A stretch of DNA of 8,987 bases from Actinomycetes bacterium (GTDB taxonomy: Bacteria > Actinomycetota > Actinomycetes > Actinomycetales > Dermabacteraceae). The notes beneath the pieces were generated by a model, which was not told where the DNA came from, ran no database searches, and saw only the letters and a program-made list of their open reading frames with translations. Of this stretch, positions 6,054 to 8,987 are shown piece by piece (the first letter of the stretch is position 1; the number at the start of each line of letters is the position of its first letter). The position numbers were made by a program, and so were the translations under genes. The DNA lies in NCBI GenBank assembly GCA_023389045.1, contig JAEWEZ010000092.1, forward strand, positions 1 to 8,987, given 5' to 3'.

Positions 6054-7066
6054 TTCCGACCACCTCCCAGGAAGGACACAAGCGCCAGAGTGGCCATGCC
6101 CACCGCGGCGATACCGGCGCGGGCAAACATCTTGGGAAGATCCTTCGTCGGCACCTGCGGGTCCGGCGGCAAGCCGTACACCTCAGGCTCATCCAGCAGC
6201 AGGAAGACCGAACCGGTGCCGCCCACGCCATCGTTCGGGTTCGCGCCGTACAGGCGCGCTTCGGTCAGGCCCTTGGCATGCAGTTCCTTCACGCGTGCCT
6301 TGGCATCGGCGACCATCTCGCTGCGAGAGCCGAAGGAAATCGACTTGGTCGGGCAGGTCTTGGCGCAGGCGGGCTGCAGACCATCCACCAGGCGGTCGTA
6401 GCACAGCGTGCACTTGTGCGCGGTGCCGATCTCTTTGACGTCCTGCTTCACATTGGGGTTGCGACCCTCGGGCGTGGACACGGTGCCGTCGTCTCGGCGC
6501 TCGATCACACCGAAGGGGCAGGCCCCCACACAGGTGCCGCAGCCATTGCAGATGTCCTGCTGCACCACCACGGTGCCGAACTTGCTGCGGATCAGTGCGC
6601 CGGTGGGGCACACGTCCAGGCAGCCGGCATTGGTGCAGTGCTTGCACACATCCGAGGACATGAGCCAGCGGAACTCCGGGGTGTGCGGCGGGGTGCGGTC
6701 CACACCGGAGAGGTCGCCCTCGGGCAGGTCACCGAGTTCGCGGGGCTTCTTCGGCCCCACGCTCGGCATACCGAGGCTAACCAGACGCCGGCCGGATTCA
6801 CGGGCCTGCTCGATACGGTCCTTCGTCTGCTCGACGAAGGCCACGTGACGCCACGTATTCGCACCGAGCGAGCCGGTGTTGTCGTAGCTCGAACCGAGCA
6901 CCTTCCAGTCACCGTCAGCCGGATTCTGGTTCCACTCCTTACACGCCACCTCGCAGGCCTTGCAGCCAATGCAGATCGAGGTGTCGGTAAAGAAGCCCTT
7001 GCGGTCGTGGTCGTGCCCCCATCCGGTCTGGACGAGGGGGCCCTCCGGTCCACTCAGCAGGGTCAT
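6050..7066 (-). CDS. Formate dehydrogenase iron-sulfur (beta) subunit, four [4Fe-4S] clusters
   Basis: This FdnH/FdoH-like ferredoxin subunit relays electrons from the catalytic subunit to the membrane partner. The 338-residue protein shows four cysteine sets for [4Fe-4S] clusters: C32/C35/C38/C42 (CIGCKACEVAC), C141/C144/C149/C153 (CKHCTNAGCLDVC), C173/C176/C179/C183 (CNGCGTCVGAC) and C219/C222/C234/C238 (CTLC...CAKTC). A single hydrophobic helix near the C-terminus (about 314-334) should anchor it in the membrane, as in E. coli FdnH. The C42 to C141 spacing is about 40 residues longer than I recall for FdnH, because of an insert around 80-130. The ATG at 7066 overlaps the stop of the catalytic gene (ATGA) and has AAGGCGG upstream. 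The next gene overlaps its stop by four bases, so all three subunits are probably translationally coupled. fdhB or fdnH would be reasonable names, but nomenclature varies between families. Confidence 0.95.
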   Translation of the reverse strand: MTLLSGPEGPLVQTGWGHDHDRKGFFTDTSICIGCKACEVACKEWNQNPADGDWKVLGSSYDNTGSLGANTWRHVAFVEQTKDRIEQARESGRRLVSLGMPSVGPKKPRELGDLPEGDLSGVDRTPPHTPEFRWLMSSDVCKHCTNAGCLDVCPTGALIRSKFGTVVVQQDICNGCGTCVGACPFGVIERRDDGTVSTPEGRNPNVKQDVKEIGTAHKCTLCYDRLVDGLQPACAKTCPTKSISFGSRSEMVADAKARVKELHAKGLTEARLYGANPNDGVGGTGSVFLLLDEPEVYGLPPDPQVPTKDLPKMFARAGIAAVGMATLALVSFLGGGRK

Positions 7067-8987
7067 CGCTGACCGCCTTCCTGCGTAGCGTCCTCCCCGC
7101 TGGGCACGGCCGGGGCCTGATCCGAGCCGCGTACCGGCATGGCGGACATCTCCGCCTGATCCTGCTGGCTCGGATCGTGCTCACGGGCTTCGCCGTCAGC
7201 ATCGATCAGGCCGGCCTGACGCTGGTACGTCTCGACCAGTTCGCGCAGCTCAGCGCCACGCGGACGGCGACCGGGGCGGATCGCACACACGTTGTTCTTG
7301 CTGTTCTGGATCTGCGTATTCGCATCCAGGTTCATACCGATGAGGTCGTTGACGGCATCGCCGGAGACCACCGCACTCTTGCCGCGCGCCCAGTGATAGG
7401 GCAGGCCGATGTGGTGGATGGTCTTTCCGCCGATGGTCAGCGGCGTCATGCGCTCGGTGATCATCACCTTCGCCTCGATCGCAGAACGCGGGGAGATCAC
7501 GGTCATCCACCCGTTCTGCTCCAGGCCCAGCTGCTCCGCAAGCTCCGGGGAGATCTCGCAGTACAGCTCCGGCTGCAGCTCCGACAGGTACGGCAGGAAG
7601 CGGCTCATACCGCCCGCCGTGTGGTGCTCGGTGATGCGGTACGTGGTGAACACGTACGGGTACACCTCGGCACCGGGGCCGTCCAGCCCGGGCGAGTTGA
7701 GGTTGTCCTCGTCCTTGATCCGCACGCCCGTCGGGTTCTTCTGCTGCTTGGGGTACATCGGGTTGGGCACATTGGACTCGGGGCCCTCATAGTGCGTGGG
7801 CAGCGGACCGTCGACCATGCCGGTCGGCGCAAACAGCCAGCCACGACCGTCGGCCTGCATGATGAAGGCGTCCGTGCCGGCCAGTGCCGCAGCACCACCC
7901 TTGCTCGGGTCGCCCGGATCATCGGGCCGCTTGTTCACCGGGAAGTCGGGAACGTCCTTACCGGTCCACTTGCCTTCTTCCTCGTCCCACCAGATGTAGG
8001 CCTTGCGTTCGCTCCAGGGGCGTCCCTGGGCGTCCGCAGAGGCGCGGTTGTAGAGGATCCGACGGTTCATCGGCCAGACCCAGCCCCAGTCGGGAGCAAC
8101 ATCGGTCTGCTCCGAACCGGGCTTGCGCTTGCGGGCGTGGTTGATGCCGTCCTTGTAGATGCCGGCGTACACCCAGCATCCACCCATCGTGGAGCCGTCA
8201 TCCTTCATCTCGGCGAAGCCGGCGAGCGGTTGGCCGGCCTTCTCACCGGTCAGGTGCTTGCCGTTGATCTCGGCGAGGATCGCTTCCACATCCGGCTCAC
8301 CGTGCTCATCAACCGGGTAGTCCCAGGTCATCTCGAGCAGCGGCTTATCGCGCGGATCGGTGGAGTCCTTGAGCTTCTCGCGGATGCGGCAGCCCAAGTC
8401 GTACATGAACTCCAGCTCGGTGGTCGCATCTCCCGGCGGATCCACGCACTTCTCGCGGAACTGCACCATGCGCTGGGTCTGGGTGAAGGTGCCGGACTTC
8501 TCCATGTGGTTCGCGCACGGCATGAAGAAGATTTCCGTGCCGATCTCCTCCGGCTTCCATTCACCGGATTCGATCTCGGGGCCGTCCTTCCAGAACGACG
8601 CCGATTCGATCATGTAGAAGTCGCGCACGACCAGCCACTTGAGCTTGGTCATCGCCCGTCGCTGCAGGCGGCCATTGGCCGAACCCACTGCCGGGTTCTG
8701 TCCCAGCAGCATGTATCCGTCGACCCCACCATCCAGCATCCGCATCACGGTCTGGTAGGTGCCGTGGGCACCGGTGACCTTGGGCAGGTAGTGGTAGCAG
8801 AAGTCGTTCTCCTTGGTCGCGTGATCTCCCCACCAGGCCTTCAGCAGGTTGGTGGTGTAGATCTGCGAGTTCGCCCAGAAGCCCTTCTGCTCCTTCTTTC
8901 CGACCGCGCGGCAGTAACCCTCGAAGTCGTCCTGGCCCACCTTCGGCATTGGCAGGTAACCGGGCAGGATGTGGAACAGGGTGGGGA
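7063..8987 (-). CDS. Formate dehydrogenase catalytic (alpha) subunit, C-terminal 640 residues
   Basis: This molybdopterin enzyme of the FdnG/FdoG type oxidises formate to CO2. The frame is open to the window edge, where it reads PTLFHILPGYLP before the methionine at 8949, so that ATG is internal and the gene continues outside. Against about 1015 residues in E. coli FdnG, some 350-400 N-terminal residues are missing; in this family they hold any Tat signal, the [4Fe-4S] site and the catalytic Sec or Cys. No catalytic residue or UGA can therefore be checked here. Visible family blocks include LLGQNPAVGSANGRL (about 91-105 of the visible part), FFMPCANHMEKSGTFTQTQR (about 151-172) and a C-terminal molybdopterin-dinucleotide-binding domain (about 7670-7270) with TTYRITEHHTAGGMSR and LPYHWARG. 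A Gln/Glu/Ala-rich tail of about 45 residues follows. The stop overlaps the next gene by four bases. fdhA or fdnG are likely names. Confidence 0.93.
   Translation of the reverse strand, partial: PTLFHILPGYLPMPKVGQDDFEGYCRAVGKKEQKGFWANSQIYTTNLLKAWWGDHATKENDFCYHYLPKVTGAHGTYQTVMRMLDGGVDGYMLLGQNPAVGSANGRLQRRAMTKLKWLVVRDFYMIESASFWKDGPEIESGEWKPEEIGTEIFFMPCANHMEKSGTFTQTQRMVQFREKCVDPPGDATTELEFMYDLGCRIREKLKDSTDPRDKPLLEMTWDYPVDEHGEPDVEAILAEINGKHLTGEKAGQPLAGFAEMKDDGSTMGGCWVYAGIYKDGINHARKRKPGSEQTDVAPDWGWVWPMNRRILYNRASADAQGRPWSERKAYIWWDEEEGKWTGKDVPDFPVNKRPDDPGDPSKGGAAALAGTDAFIMQADGRGWLFAPTGMVDGPLPTHYEGPESNVPNPMYPKQQKNPTGVRIKDEDNLNSPGLDGPGAEVYPYVFTTYRITEHHTAGGMSRFLPYLSELQPELYCEISPELAEQLGLEQNGWMTVISPRSAIEAKVMITERMTPLTIGGKTIHHIGLPYHWARGKSAVVSGDAVNDLIGMNLDANTQIQNSKNNVCAIRPGRRPRGAELRELVETYQRQAGLIDADGEAREHDPSQQDQAEMSAMPVRGSDQAPAVPSGEDATQEGGQR

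Noticed and set aside
4917..6401. A 494-codon open frame on the plus strand, antisense to the NrfD-like and iron-sulfur genes
   Set aside because: Composition is Arg/Gly/His-rich without family motifs, it spans two genes with clear motifs on the other strand, and long antisense frames are expected in GC-rich coding DNA.
7063..8987. A Sec UGA codon and SECIS hairpin in the visible part of the alpha subunit
   Set aside because: The visible frame has no internal UGA, and in this family the Sec position lies in the N-terminal part, outside the window.

Overview
The window is GC-rich, uses GTG as well as ATG starts, and has tightly overlapping genes. This suggests an actinomycete (Actinomycetota, perhaps Micrococcales-like). 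That placement is inferred from composition and protein style; no rRNA or other phylogenetic marker is present. It is a selenium and formate island: a full set of selenocysteine (Sec) genes beside the operon for a formate dehydrogenase, the classic bacterial Sec enzyme.

Layout. Positions 1-399 hold no confident gene, only a possible 31-codon ORF with a good ribosome site, a degraded fragment resembling a pentapeptide-repeat protein, and a 19-bp tandem duplication. Positions 400-3665 on the minus strand carry, in transcription order, selC (tRNA-Sec, anticodon UCA), selA (selenocysteine synthase) and selB (Sec-specific elongation factor). The selA stop codon lies inside the selB Shine-Dalgarno. 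Diverging from selC across 129 bp is selD (selenophosphate synthetase, 3795-4814, plus strand), with a promoter placed so that its transcript should begin at the start codon. A strong GC hairpin (4855-4893) separates selD from the convergent formate dehydrogenase operon. That operon (minus strand, 8987 to 4932) encodes the catalytic alpha subunit (cut by the window edge), a four-cluster iron-sulfur subunit with a C-terminal membrane anchor, and an NrfD-type membrane subunit. Four-base overlaps link the three genes.

How it works together. SelD makes selenophosphate. SelA uses it to convert seryl-tRNA-Sec to selenocysteyl-tRNA-Sec. SelB delivers that tRNA to an in-frame UGA next to a SECIS hairpin. 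The obvious client is the adjacent formate dehydrogenase, but the part of the alpha subunit that would hold the Sec codon (about the first 350-400 residues) lies beyond position 8987, so Sec use is inferred. Electrons from formate would pass through the iron-sulfur subunit to the NrfD-like protein and then to the quinone pool.

I see no CRISPR array, insertion sequence or novel defence-type system. The less ordinary details are an apparent 7+6 acceptor/T-stem arrangement in tRNA-Sec, the leaderless selD promoter, a basic N-terminal extension on the NrfD-like subunit, and the debris downstream of selB.
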